DNA of 64,000 nucleotides. It comes from CAMCXT01 sp040403315 (GTDB taxonomy: Bacteria > Bacteroidota > Bacteroidia > M30B66). Position numbers and translations under genes: made by a program. Positions within the stretch are counted from its first letter, which is position 1. Each line of letters starts with the position of its first letter. The stretch is from assembly GCA_040403315.1 (NCBI GenBank), contig JBBAKX010000001.1:186001-250000 (forward strand), written 5' to 3'. The notes beneath the pieces are model-generated. The model had not been told where the DNA came from, searched no databases, and was given only the letters and a program-made list of their open reading frames with translations. Shown in pieces: positions 17,384-25,340 of this stretch.

Positions 17384-18328
17384 TCATATTTCCTGCAGAT
17401 TCATCCACCGCTTCGCCAAATACTGCTGCTCGGTTTGTCCCTTGGTGGGGAAAACTTCAGCACGCTTTCCTAAGGCAACAAGATCGCAAAGTGTTGAATA
17501 GCCGGCCGAACAAACGATCTTTTCTGCTTTCGAAACTTCGTTGGCGAATTCCTCATCCGAAAGATTGAGCAATACTTCATCAGCATTTGCATTCTGTGGA
17601 GGTTTCCAACCGAGTGCTTTGAAATGAAAATTTTGCTCTGCTGCCCGAGCTTTCATGGCTAGGAAAAATTGGCTGTAATGCGGCTCTGGTCCTGAAAGGA
17701 TAGCCAACATCGTTTTTGACTGCGTTGGCATTTCCAATCGTTGGGTAAATCGCGAAAGCGGACCAATCCACTTGATCGGAGGCAACCCATCGAAAGGTTC
17801 ACTGAGCTTTCCACTTAATCGGTTTGGCCCTTCGTGATCGGGCACATGGATTTCGTTGAAATGTTTCAGCAATCGTCGCATGAAATACTTCACGGCACGG
17901 GCAGCGATTCTTCCACCGAACAGAGCTATCGGCTGGAGTTGGTGAGTGATCAAAACCGATGGAATGTCGGGATGCCAGAGTCCGTAGCGGTTATCAGAAA
18001 TGATCTGTTGAATTCCCAACTTTGAAGCATTCTCCAGAATCCATTGGTGTTCGAAAATGATGGACTTATGGATTTTCCAAGCTTGCAGAATTACCGAAAG
18101 CCAAACAGGAAGATGGCGGTGGTAACGGATCTCATATCCCCGGAGGGAAACAAATGAAACGCCCGAAATGGAACTGCGAAGACGCGTTTCAAGTGCCGGC
18201 GGACAAGCAACAACGACCTGAGCGCCCTTCTGTTGAAGTTTTTGAATGATTGGAATGCAGCGTGTGGCGTGGCCCATGCCCCAATCGAGCGGTGCAACAA
18301 GAATCGTAGGCCGAAGCGGTGCAGACAT
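17384..18328 (-). CDS. Glycosyltransferase, MurG/GT28-like
   Basis: The 314-aa product begins MSAPLRPTILVAPLDWGMGHATRCIPIIQ, with the GxGHxTR-like donor-binding loop of GT-B enzymes, and has the C-terminal half SKAEKIVCSAGYSTLCDLVALGKRAEVFPTKGQTEQQYLAKRW, matching the UDP-sugar site of MurG/MGDG-synthase-type proteins. I chose the ATG at 18328; a longer frame to 18373 runs into the divergent gene and its promoter. It probably glycosylates a lipid or cell-envelope acceptor. The substrate is not determined. Confidence 0.8.
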   Translation of the reverse strand: MSAPLRPTILVAPLDWGMGHATRCIPIIQKLQQKGAQVVVACPPALETRLRSSISGVSFVSLRGYEIRYHRHLPVWLSVILQAWKIHKSIIFEHQWILENASKLGIQQIISDNRYGLWHPDIPSVLITHQLQPIALFGGRIAARAVKYFMRRLLKHFNEIHVPDHEGPNRLSGKLSEPFDGLPPIKWIGPLSRFTQRLEMPTQSKTMLAILSGPEPHYSQFFLAMKARAAEQNFHFKALGWKPPQNANADEVLLNLSDEEFANEVSKAEKIVCSAGYSTLCDLVALGKRAEVFPTKGQTEQQYLAKRWMNLQEI

Positions 18329-18351
18329 GCCGCAAGTTAAGCTTCCTTGGG

Positions 18352-18359
18352 TACATTTG
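18352..18359 (+). promoter_or_regulatory. -7 promoter element of the SDR-trmB-ATL operon
   Basis: TACATTTG matches TAnnTTTG and ends 4 bp before the ATG at 18364. Transcription would start at or within a base or two of the start codon, so a leaderless mRNA is likely. Confidence 0.5.
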
Positions 18360-18363
18360 CGGA

Positions 18364-19050
18364 ATGGTAGCATTGATCACTGGTGTGACTCGCGGAATAG
18401 GCCGTTCTGTATGTTTAGGTTTGGCCGCAAAAGGATACACGCCCGCTTTTGTAGCGCGGGAAAGCAAGAATTTAGACAGTTTATTGGAGCAACTTCCGAC
18501 TAATCCAGTATTGTTAAAAGGCGATTTACGGCAAGCCGAGGATGTGCTCAAGTTGAATGAAACACTTTCGGCATCCACCGGACTTCCTGATGTTTTCATA
18601 TTAAACGCCGGAATTTTCGATGGTGGATTTCCTTCGGAGACCGATCAAGCAGCGATTGAAAAAATGCTGCAGGAAAATTTCTGGCAGACCTTCAACACCT
18701 TGAAATTCTGGCTGCCTGAAATGAAAAAACAGCGCCGTGGAAAAGTGATCATCATTGGATCGATAGTTACCAAAACACCCCGAGCCAATGCAACGGCTTA
18801 TACTTTAGCCAAAACAGTTCTCGACACTTGGGCTTCGCTTGTGGCTGATGAAATGAGGGATTTCGGAGTTACCATCACTCGCATCACTCCAGGTTCGGTA
18901 AACACATCTAGTTGGGATGGAATGGAAGTTCCACGCGCCGATTTTGTTCAGCCTGAAGATGTGGCAAAAATGATTGAAACACTCTTAGAACAGCCTGCCA
19001 ATTGCTGGACAGAAGAAATCATTATCCGACCAATAGATAAAAACTGGTAA
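18364..19050 (+). CDS. Short-chain dehydrogenase/reductase
   Basis: The 228-aa product starts MVALITGVTRGIGRSVCLGLAAKGY, the Rossmann TGxxxGIG motif for NAD(P), and has the catalytic Ser (IIIGSIVTK) and YTLAK (YxxxK) with the preceding NAG-like ILNAGIFDG. All SDR residues are intact. The substrate is unknown; it resembles KR/FabG-like or 3-ketoacyl reductase family proteins. It is the first gene of an operon with trmB (6 bp downstream). The start at 18364 is supported by the -7 box just before it. Confidence 0.85.
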   Translation: MVALITGVTRGIGRSVCLGLAAKGYTPAFVARESKNLDSLLEQLPTNPVLLKGDLRQAEDVLKLNETLSASTGLPDVFILNAGIFDGGFPSETDQAAIEKMLQENFWQTFNTLKFWLPEMKKQRRGKVIIIGSIVTKTPRANATAYTLAKTVLDTWASLVADEMRDFGVTITRITPGSVNTSSWDGMEVPRADFVQPEDVAKMIETLLEQPANCWTEEIIIRPIDKNW

Positions 19051-19056
19051 TCGATT

Positions 19057-19719
19057 ATGGGGAAAAATAAACTCCAACATTTTGCTGAGCTCGATAAATT
19101 CGAACATGTTATTCAGTTCATGTTTTCTGAAGAAGATTATGACCATCCTTTGAAAGGAAAATGGAATTCTGATTTTTTTAAAAACGATCAACCAATCACA
19201 CTCGAGGTTGGCTGTGGAAAAGGAGAATACACAGTTGGTTTGGCGAAAATGCATCCCGACAGAAACTACATCGGTTTAGATTTAAAGGGGAACCGCATGT
19301 GGCGTGGCGCCAAGACAGCCATGGAGGACGGAATGAACAATGTGGGCTTTCTACGTACCCAAGCTGACCGGATTTTGAACTTTTTCGCTCCGGGCGAATT
19401 GGCCGAAATTTGGGTAACGTTTCCAGATCCGAAACCGAAAAAAGGCAACGCCAGAAAGCGTCTCACCAGTAAGGAAAGCAGTGAACGGTACAAACAACTT
19501 TTGCAACCCGGCGGTTTGGTTCACCTAAAAACCGACTCGGATTTCAACTACCAATTCACCTTAGATACGATTCGTGAAAACAACTATGAAATCGTTCGAA
19601 ACAGCAACGACATCGACCGCGATTTCCCAGATGATGAACTGGTGAAAATCAGAACCTATTATGAAATGATGTTTCGGGCGAAAGGGTTTCCGATTAAGCT
19701 AGTTAGTTACTTGCCATGA
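19057..19719 (+). CDS. trmB: tRNA (guanine-N7-)-methyltransferase
   Basis: This 220-aa SAM-dependent enzyme makes m7G46 in the tRNA variable loop. LEVGCGKGEYTVGLAKMHPDRNYIGLDLKGNR is motif I and the adjacent acidic post-motif, and VTFPDPKPKKGNARKRLT is the family signature (xxFPDPWPKxxHxKRRL). Length is normal. The 3' end overlaps the ATL gene by 4 nt (ATGA), so the two are translationally coupled. Confidence 0.95.
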   Translation: MGKNKLQHFAELDKFEHVIQFMFSEEDYDHPLKGKWNSDFFKNDQPITLEVGCGKGEYTVGLAKMHPDRNYIGLDLKGNRMWRGAKTAMEDGMNNVGFLRTQADRILNFFAPGELAEIWVTFPDPKPKKGNARKRLTSKESSERYKQLLQPGGLVHLKTDSDFNYQFTLDTIRENNYEIVRNSNDIDRDFPDDELVKIRTYYEMMFRAKGFPIKLVSYLP

Positions 19720-20063
19720 CAGACAAGCGCAACCAACAAGACTTCTTCGTTCTCGTGTTTCAAGTGGTTCGGCAAATTCCACCTGGAAGGGTTACAAGCT
19801 ACGGTGCAATTGCTCGGTACTTAGGCACTGGCAGTTCGGCCAGAACGGTTGGTTGGGCGATGAATGCATCACACCAGCAAAAAGAAAGCGTGCCTGCGCA
19901 TCGAGTGTTGAATAGAAATGGTCTATTAACTGGAAAATTCCATTTCAATCCGCCTGAAAGTATGCAGCAAGCGCTTGAAGCAGAAGGGATTATTGTGATT
20001 GAAGACAAAGTGCAGAATTTCCAACAGCATTACTGGGATCCGGCAGTTGAACTAGCCCTTTAG
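19716..20063 (+). CDS. Alkyltransferase-like protein (ATL), acceptor Cys replaced by Ala
   Basis: The 115-aa product is the DNA-binding domain of O6-alkylguanine-DNA alkyltransferase: VVRQIPPGRVTSYGAIARYLG, TVGWAMNAS and VPAHRVLNRNGLLTGK. In the PCHRV active site the alkyl-accepting Cys is Ala (PAHRV), so it cannot transfer alkyl groups. ATL proteins bind O6-alkylguanine, flip it out and hand the lesion to nucleotide excision repair. The Arg finger (SSARTVGWA) is present. Close coupling to trmB is probably only operon economy. Confidence 0.85.
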   Translation: MTDKRNQQDFFVLVFQVVRQIPPGRVTSYGAIARYLGTGSSARTVGWAMNASHQQKESVPAHRVLNRNGLLTGKFHFNPPESMQQALEAEGIIVIEDKVQNFQQHYWDPAVELAL

Positions 20064-20084
20064 AAAAACCACACGCGGAATCAC

Positions 20085-20092
20085 TATGTTTG
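20085..20092 (+). promoter_or_regulatory. -7 promoter element of the glycosyltransferase gene
   Basis: TATGTTTG matches TAnnTTTG and lies 34 bp before the ATG at 20126, between the ATL stop and the glycosyltransferase. It argues for separate transcription. Confidence 0.4.
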
Positions 20093-20125
20093 CAGCCAGA
20101 TTTGGTTTTGCAAGCCCTGAATTGA

Positions 20126-20857
20126 ATGCCTGATATGGAGATCAAGAAATTATCGATTGTTATTCCTGCTTACAACGAAGCAGCCACTATTCACCTCATC
20201 CTTAACAAAGTGAAGGCTGTGAATTTGGTTCAAGGCATTTCGAAAGAAGTGATAATCGTGAACGATTGCTCGAAAGATGCAACAGAGGAAGCGATTCTGC
20301 GGTACATGAGTGAGAATGCTGACCTCAACATTCAGTATTTCAAGCACGAAGTAAACCAAGGAAAAGGCGCCGCTCTGCATACCGGAATCAGCAAGGCAAC
20401 GGGAGAATTTCTGATTATCCAGGATGCTGACTTAGAATACGATCCAAAAGAATACAACAAATTATTGATGCCCGTTTTGGACGGATTCGCAGATGTAGTT
20501 TATGGTTCGAGATTTATCGGAGGAAATCCACACAGAATATTGTTTTTCTGGCATACCATCGGGAACAAATTTTTGACGATGTTGTCGAATATGTTTTCTG
20601 ACAAGAACCTTTCCGATATGGAAACTTGTTATAAGCTCTTCAACACGAAGATGATACAAGGTATCAAGTTGAAGGAAAAACGGTTTGGGTTCGAACCTGA
20701 AATTACTGCGAAAATCAGCCGAATTCCTAAAATCAGAATGTACGAAGTAGGAATTTCCTATTACGGAAGAACTTACGAAGAGGGCAAGAAAATCGGCTGG
20801 AAGGATGGTTTCAGAGCGATTTACTGCATCTTGAAATATGGTATGTTTAGACTTTAA
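20126..20857 (+). CDS. Family 2 glycosyltransferase (dolichol-phosphate-mannose-synthase-like)
   Basis: This 243-aa GT-A protein has LSIVIPAYNEAATIHLILNKV, IIVNDCSKDATEE (nucleotide-binding D), and QDADLEYDP, where DAD is the metal-binding D-x-D. SRFIGGNPHR and the C-terminal segment RFGFEPEITAKI are typical of DPM1-like and undecaprenyl-phosphate glycosyltransferases. It has no membrane segment. It transfers a sugar to a lipid phosphate in the cytoplasm, probably for envelope glycans or protein glycosylation. A start at 20135 (MEIKKL) is also possible. Confidence 0.85.
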   Translation: MPDMEIKKLSIVIPAYNEAATIHLILNKVKAVNLVQGISKEVIIVNDCSKDATEEAILRYMSENADLNIQYFKHEVNQGKGAALHTGISKATGEFLIIQDADLEYDPKEYNKLLMPVLDGFADVVYGSRFIGGNPHRILFFWHTIGNKFLTMLSNMFSDKNLSDMETCYKLFNTKMIQGIKLKEKRFGFEPEITAKISRIPKIRMYEVGISYYGRTYEEGKKIGWKDGFRAIYCILKYGMFRL

Positions 20858-20859
20858 GT

Positions 20860-21366
20860 TTATAAGTCGCTCATGAGCTGAATGGCTTCTTTTAGCCGTT
20901 CGAGCCCATTTCCTGAAACAACAGCAAACGGTCGTCCCGAGGTTTTTAAAGCATCTAGATATTTCTGAAACAATAGCTCACGTTGGTTAGGGTGTTCGCG
21001 CAAAGGATCATCTTCCCACGGCAAATCAATGTTCATCAACAGCGTGAAATCGTATTGCATCCCCCAAGATTCATCGATTATCCACTGTGGGCATTTTCCA
21101 AAAACGTGCTCCATCCAAATGCGAATCACCAACAAATCGGTGTCGCAGAAAAGAAATTCGAGTTGCGCACCAAATGCTGATTTTTCAAGCTTGAGCTGCT
21201 TGCGGGCAATGAATTCAACATCCTCAAAAGTGTAACGATCAGCCTTATTGCTCAGAAACTCTCGTGCAAATTCTGGAACAATGAGTCCTCCGAAATGCTG
21301 CTGCAAGGCTTCACAAATACTCGACTTTCCAGTTGATTCTGGTCCGGTGATGGCAATCTTTTTCAC
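20860..21366 (-). CDS. NadR-type ribosylnicotinamide kinase-like ATPase
   Basis: The 168-aa product starts MKKIAITGPESTGKSSICEAL, a P-loop (GPESTGKS) typical of the ATP-grasping RNK domain of NadR, followed by VPEFAREFL and FCDTDLLVIRIW, which are also NadR-like. The adenylyltransferase domain of NadR is absent. Its start overlaps the end of pnuC by 4 nt (ATGA), so it should phosphorylate nicotinamide riboside brought in by PnuC, trapping it as NMN. It is the last gene of the photolyase operon. Confidence 0.8.
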   Translation of the reverse strand: MKKIAITGPESTGKSSICEALQQHFGGLIVPEFAREFLSNKADRYTFEDVEFIARKQLKLEKSAFGAQLEFLFCDTDLLVIRIWMEHVFGKCPQWIIDESWGMQYDFTLLMNIDLPWEDDPLREHPNQRELLFQKYLDALKTSGRPFAVVSGNGLERLKEAIQLMSDL

Positions 21367-21935
21367 GGTGCACGAAGTTCACGTTTCCAATGCAAAAAAC
21401 CATACACAGCCATGGCGGTAAAGAACAGGTAAACCACAGCAGTAATGAGCAAGCCACGATCGAAATATAGCGCCGCCGACACCAAATCTACTACGATCCA
21501 AGCCAGCCAATTTTCTACAAACCGTTTTGCCATCAACAGCGTGATAACCAATCCGGCGACTGCCAAAGAAGCATCCAAATAGGGCACTGTAGAATCCGAA
21601 AACCGATCGAGAAATGCACCTGCAGCAATGCTCAAAGTAGCAGTTATGAAAGCAGATGAAACGATGGTATTGATGGGAATTCTTTTCACCGCAGTTTCGG
21701 TTTCTGTGGTTTCATTTTTCCATTTCAACCAGCCGAAAACGCCCATGAATGCATAAAATATCTGCAGTGTAGATTCGGCGTACAAGCCCGATACAAAGAA
21801 GATGGCAGTATACATCACCGAACCGATGAAGCCCAACGTCCAACCATGCAGTTGTTTTCTCGAAGTGAGCCACACACCAAGAAGTGATACCGCGGCAGCG
21901 AGCATTTCGATGTAAAACAGCAGCTCTTCGTTCAT
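21363..21935 (-). CDS. pnuC: PnuC-family nicotinamide riboside transporter
   Basis: The 190-aa membrane protein has about seven segments, with WTLGFIGSVMYTAIFFVSGLYAESTLQIFYAFMGVFGWLKW and VENWLAWIVVDLVSAALYF, both PnuC signatures, and a C-terminal MAVYGFLHWK. PnuC proteins facilitate uptake of nicotinamide riboside; close relatives carry thiamine (PnuT). The coupled NadR-type kinase, not a thiamine gene, favours nicotinamide riboside. It follows the Cry-DASH gene after 21 bp. Confidence 0.9.
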   Translation of the reverse strand: MNEELLFYIEMLAAAVSLLGVWLTSRKQLHGWTLGFIGSVMYTAIFFVSGLYAESTLQIFYAFMGVFGWLKWKNETTETETAVKRIPINTIVSSAFITATLSIAAGAFLDRFSDSTVPYLDASLAVAGLVITLLMAKRFVENWLAWIVVDLVSAALYFDRGLLITAVVYLFFTAMAVYGFLHWKRELRAP

Positions 21936-21956
21936 GATTCAGATGCCGAAGATAAC

Positions 21957-23240
21957 TCAATCGAGCCAGAGCTTGCGGTAGGCGCCATCGGTATCGTACA
22001 TATCGGCCTGACGAACAGTATTGAAGTAACGGTTTTCGCGGGGATCGTTACCGACGCCAGCCACATAGGCCCAATTTCCCCAGTTCGAATACACGTCGTA
22101 ATCAAGAAGAACAGCTTCGAAATACCATGCACCCAAGCGCCAATCCATGCCGAGATCGTGCACAAAATAACTGGCCACATTTTGTCGGCCGCGGTTACTC
22201 ATGAAACCTGTGAGCTTCAATTCGATCATATTAGCATCGATAAATCGGTTGCCCGTATTGCCATCAATCCACTTATGGAATTTCACGATGTCGAGTCCTT
22301 GAGGTTGCCTTTGCTTTCGGGCTGTGATGCCTTCGAGCGAGAATAGATCGGTGCCGAATTTCTCCATCACCAAACGGAAATAGTCGCGCCAGAGGAGTTC
22401 GAAAATCAACCAATAAGTACTTTCGTTGGCAATGCGCTCGGCTTCGTATTTTTTCACTTCGTGGAAAACCTGCCGGGCGGAGAGGCATCCGTTGGAGAAC
22501 CAAGCACTGAACTTGGATGAATAATCGTCGCCGATGAGACCATTGCGGGTTTCTTTGTAATTGCGCAAGCTGTCGGATTCCCAAAGATAGCTGTTGAGTC
22601 TTTTCTGGGCTTCGGTTTCACCACCTTGAAACAATAGGGCACTTCTCGAATCTTGCTTCGTTTCAGGGAACTGAGGAACAAACTCCGATTCCTGATGCGG
22701 AACCACCTCAACTTTTGTTGGTGTTGGGAAGCAATTACGGATGTTCAATCTGGCTTCTACACGCTTTCGGTATTGTGTGAAAATATCGGGAAGGTCGTGA
22801 AGATCGAATGGAAGATCCTCAGGATGAATCATCGAGGCTCCAAAGAAATACTTCCATGGAACCTGAATAGTTGATAGATTTCGTTCAAGCTTCCTTTGTT
22901 GCTGGCTCTCGTCATGCGCCGATTCGGCTTGCAGGAAAACCTCATCGATGTTGTATTTGCTACACAGTTCCGGAATCACATCTTCCGGCTTGCCCGGCAA
23001 AACAATTAACGATGTGTTCCAAGTGCGCCAATGTAGATCGAGATTTTGAAGCGATTCGAGCTGGAATTTACGTCGGAAGCCAGGAATTTCGGGGTTTCCG
23101 GGAAGATACTGACTGTAATCGGTTTGATGGTCGATATAAACCGGGAGGATTTCTGCACCCGAATTTACCGCTTCATGAAGTGCTTCGTGGTCGCTAATTC
23201 TGAGGTCGTTACGGTACCAAAGGAGGATTTTCTTCGCCAT
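21957..23240 (-). CDS. DASH-type cryptochrome
   Basis: The 427-aa flavoprotein has an N-terminal photolyase alpha/beta domain (LLWYRNDLRISDHEAL) and an FAD-binding helical domain with DDYSSKFSAWFSNGCLSARQV, LIFELLWRDYFRL, TGNRFIDANM, TGFMSNRGRQNVASYF and DYDVYSNWGNWAYVAGVGNDPRE. LPDIFTQYRKRVE and NWGNW-YVAGVGNDPRE separate DASH cryptochromes from classical photolyases. Cry-DASH repairs CPDs, with a preference for single-stranded DNA, and may also act in signalling. The C-terminus ends soon after the domain with no extension. It follows the DUF2256 gene by 8 bp. Confidence 0.93.
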   Translation of the reverse strand: MAKKILLWYRNDLRISDHEALHEAVNSGAEILPVYIDHQTDYSQYLPGNPEIPGFRRKFQLESLQNLDLHWRTWNTSLIVLPGKPEDVIPELCSKYNIDEVFLQAESAHDESQQQRKLERNLSTIQVPWKYFFGASMIHPEDLPFDLHDLPDIFTQYRKRVEARLNIRNCFPTPTKVEVVPHQESEFVPQFPETKQDSRSALLFQGGETEAQKRLNSYLWESDSLRNYKETRNGLIGDDYSSKFSAWFSNGCLSARQVFHEVKKYEAERIANESTYWLIFELLWRDYFRLVMEKFGTDLFSLEGITARKQRQPQGLDIVKFHKWIDGNTGNRFIDANMIELKLTGFMSNRGRQNVASYFVHDLGMDWRLGAWYFEAVLLDYDVYSNWGNWAYVAGVGNDPRENRYFNTVRQADMYDTDGAYRKLWLD

Positions 23241-23248
23241 GATGGAGC

Positions 23249-23389
23249 TTAAGATTTAGATTTTCGACAGCGGTCGGAGCAGAATTTCACTTGGTCCCAA
23301 TCGCGTTCCCACTTTTTTCGCCAGCTGAAAGGCTTTTGGCAATTCTCACAGATTTTCTCTGGCAGATGTTGCTTTTTTATTCCTTTCAT
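23249..23389 (-). CDS. DUF2256 zinc-ribbon-like small protein
   Basis: This 46-aa gene is easily missed. It reads MKGIKKQHLPEKICENCQK at the start and continues with PFSWRKKWERDWDQVKFCSD and RCRK. The four Cys (CxxC and CxxxC) can form a zinc site, and PFxWRKKWxxxWxxVxYCSxxCR is the DUF2256 signature. The gene overlaps the photolyase stop by 4 nt (ATGA) and lies 8 bp before Cry-DASH. DUF2256 genes are often found next to photolyase or cryptochrome genes, but the function is not known to me. It could be a photolyase-linked DNA- or protein-binding finger. Confidence 0.9.
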   Translation of the reverse strand: MKGIKKQHLPEKICENCQKPFSWRKKWERDWDQVKFCSDRCRKSKS

Positions 23390-24699
23390 TCTTCAGTGTT
23401 TCCGAGTGCTGCTTTGTAAGTGGCGATGGCTCTATCGCGCGCCATTTTGTGGTCGACGATTGGTTTCACGTATTTCCAAGGATCGGTGAATTCAGGCACC
23501 CATTTTCTGATGTATATGCCTTGTGCGTCGAACTTTTCGGTTTGAAGCGCTGGATTAAACACCCGGAAATACGGTGCTGCATCACAGCCCGAACCGGAGG
23601 CCCACTGCCAGCCGCCATTGTTAGAAGCTAGATCGAAATCGAGCAGTTTACGAGCAAACCAAGCTTCGCCTAATCGCCAATCGATGAGCAAATGTTTGGT
23701 AAGGAAACTCGCCACGATCATCCGCACACGGTTGTGCATGAAACCCGTTTGAGCCAATTCGCGCATTCCAGCATCTACAATAGGATATCCGGTTTTTCCT
23801 TCGCACCATTTCTTGAAAGATTCGGCATCATCGCGCCACTGAATTCGGTCGTACTGCGGTTTAAAAGCAGCACCGTTTACCCGTGGGAAATTTGCAAGAA
23901 TCATTTGGTAGAAGTCGCGCCAGATTAATTCGTTGAGCCAAGTTTCGTTGGTGTTGAGCGCTTCCCATGCAAGCCTTCGGATCGACACAGTGCCGAACCT
24001 TAAATGAACGCTCAAACGTGTAGTTCCTCGAACCGATGGAAAATCACGTTTCTCCTTGTAATTCTTAACAATATCGAGGTTAAGTGTGCGTGCTGGAATT
24101 TCGATGGATGACTTTTTGAAACCCATTTCTTCCAATGTTGGAACTGGGCTTCCATCCCACTTGTGGAAATGATTGAAAGAATTTTCGGTTGGATAAGGCT
24201 TGAAAGAATCGTCGTTGAGAGCAGCCTTCCATTTCCTAGAATATGGAGTAAAAACGGTGTAGGGCGCGCCGTTGTCTTTCACGATTTCCGACTTTTCGAA
24301 AATCACTTGGTCTTTAAAACTGAGCAACTTCGCTCCGTTTTGTGCCAAAATAGTGTCGATTGCACGGTCGCGATCGGCAGCGTAAGGTTCGTAGTCGTGG
24401 TTGGTGTAAACCGCCTCCACTTTGTATTGTGCACAAAGCGATTTGAAGCAATCTGCAGGAAACCCATAAAAGGCTTTTAGTCCAGAACCGAGCGCACGCA
24501 ATTCTTGGTTGAGCCGTTCAATTTCTCCATGGATGAAGGTTACTCTCGCATCGTCATCATCTTCTAAACGGTCGAGAATACTGCGGTCGAATATGAAAAT
24601 CGGCAGCACTGGAAATCCACTTTTCAAAGCATGGTAAAGACCTGCATTGTCATCGAGACGAAGGTCGCGACGGAACCAGAAAATGCTAATTGACTGCAT
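23386..24699 (-). CDS. phrB: Deoxyribodipyrimidine photolyase (class I CPD type)
   Basis: This 437-aa enzyme uses light and FADH- to split cyclobutane pyrimidine dimers. It shows the antenna domain start ISIFWFRRDLRLDDNAGLYHAL, then RLSVHLRFGTVSIR, ELIWRDFYQMIL, MHNRVRMIVASFL, LIDWRLGEAWFA and DLASNNGGWQWASGSG. The Asn in SNNGGWQW is the active-site Asn of class I CPD photolyases, and the Trp-rich core is present. Length is normal. It is followed by DUF2256 with a 4-nt overlap and is preceded by the flavin-reductase-like gene by 2 bp. Confidence 0.93.
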   Translation of the reverse strand: MQSISIFWFRRDLRLDDNAGLYHALKSGFPVLPIFIFDRSILDRLEDDDDARVTFIHGEIERLNQELRALGSGLKAFYGFPADCFKSLCAQYKVEAVYTNHDYEPYAADRDRAIDTILAQNGAKLLSFKDQVIFEKSEIVKDNGAPYTVFTPYSRKWKAALNDDSFKPYPTENSFNHFHKWDGSPVPTLEEMGFKKSSIEIPARTLNLDIVKNYKEKRDFPSVRGTTRLSVHLRFGTVSIRRLAWEALNTNETWLNELIWRDFYQMILANFPRVNGAAFKPQYDRIQWRDDAESFKKWCEGKTGYPIVDAGMRELAQTGFMHNRVRMIVASFLTKHLLIDWRLGEAWFARKLLDFDLASNNGGWQWASGSGCDAAPYFRVFNPALQTEKFDAQGIYIRKWVPEFTDPWKYVKPIVDHKMARDRAIATYKAALGNTEE

Positions 24700-24701
24700 C
24701 T

Positions 24702-25340
24702 TTAAAGTTGTGTTTTACGGATAGGTTGATCGGGCTTCGCGTAGGAGAAACGTTGTCCGTTTGAAATTCCAAAATAAGCATCTAATCCCGCAACAGCCAA
24801 GCTATCGGCTTTCTGATGCGCAACAAAACCATCCTCTTCGAGAATATCTTCCCGAAGAAAAATATGCAGGATTTGTCCGATCACGAGAATTGTTCCGTTG
24901 CGTTCTACGGGAAGTTCCTCAACGAGTTGGAGCGCAATCTTCACGGGCGATTCAGCCACAAAAGGTGCATGAAAACCGTTGGTGATGGCTGGAGTTAATC
25001 CTGTTTGTTCAAATTCTGAAACGCCATCAGGATAACGTGCGCTGGTTTGGTGCACTTGCTCTGCTATGGCAGTTGTACCAGTATTGATGGTATAAAATCC
25101 GGTTTCGCGGATGTTGATAAGCGTATGTCGATCCACTGAATCGGGTCGAAAAAGGATGCCTGTAAGTGGCGGATTTGCACCAATATGCAAAATCTGACTA
25201 AACACTGCCAAATTCTGATTTCCAGCGGAAGATGCCGTACCGATCAACAGTGCAGGGCGAACACCGTGCAACGAGTTGATGAGGTTTCGGCGGAAACGGT
25301 CGTCGAGACCTGAAATGGTTTCGGCGGAGAAGTGTTTCAT
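24702..25340 (-). CDS. Flavin reductase-like domain protein
   Basis: The 212-aa product fits the flavin reductase-like FMN-binding split-barrel (PF01613): RPALLIGTASSAGNQNLAVFSQILHIGANPPLTGILFRP, then NIRETGFYTINTG, SPVKIALQLVEE and LVIGQILHIFL. Such proteins bind FMN and either reduce flavin for a partner or bind it tightly. The start codon overlaps the SDR stop by 1 nt, and the stop is 2 bp before the photolyase. A role in supplying or reducing flavin for the photolyases is inferred from context only. Confidence 0.8.
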   Translation of the reverse strand: MKHFSAETISGLDDRFRRNLINSLHGVRPALLIGTASSAGNQNLAVFSQILHIGANPPLTGILFRPDSVDRHTLINIRETGFYTINTGTTAIAEQVHQTSARYPDGVSEFEQTGLTPAITNGFHAPFVAESPVKIALQLVEELPVERNGTILVIGQILHIFLREDILEEDGFVAHQKADSLAVAGLDAYFGISNGQRFSYAKPDQPIRKTQL

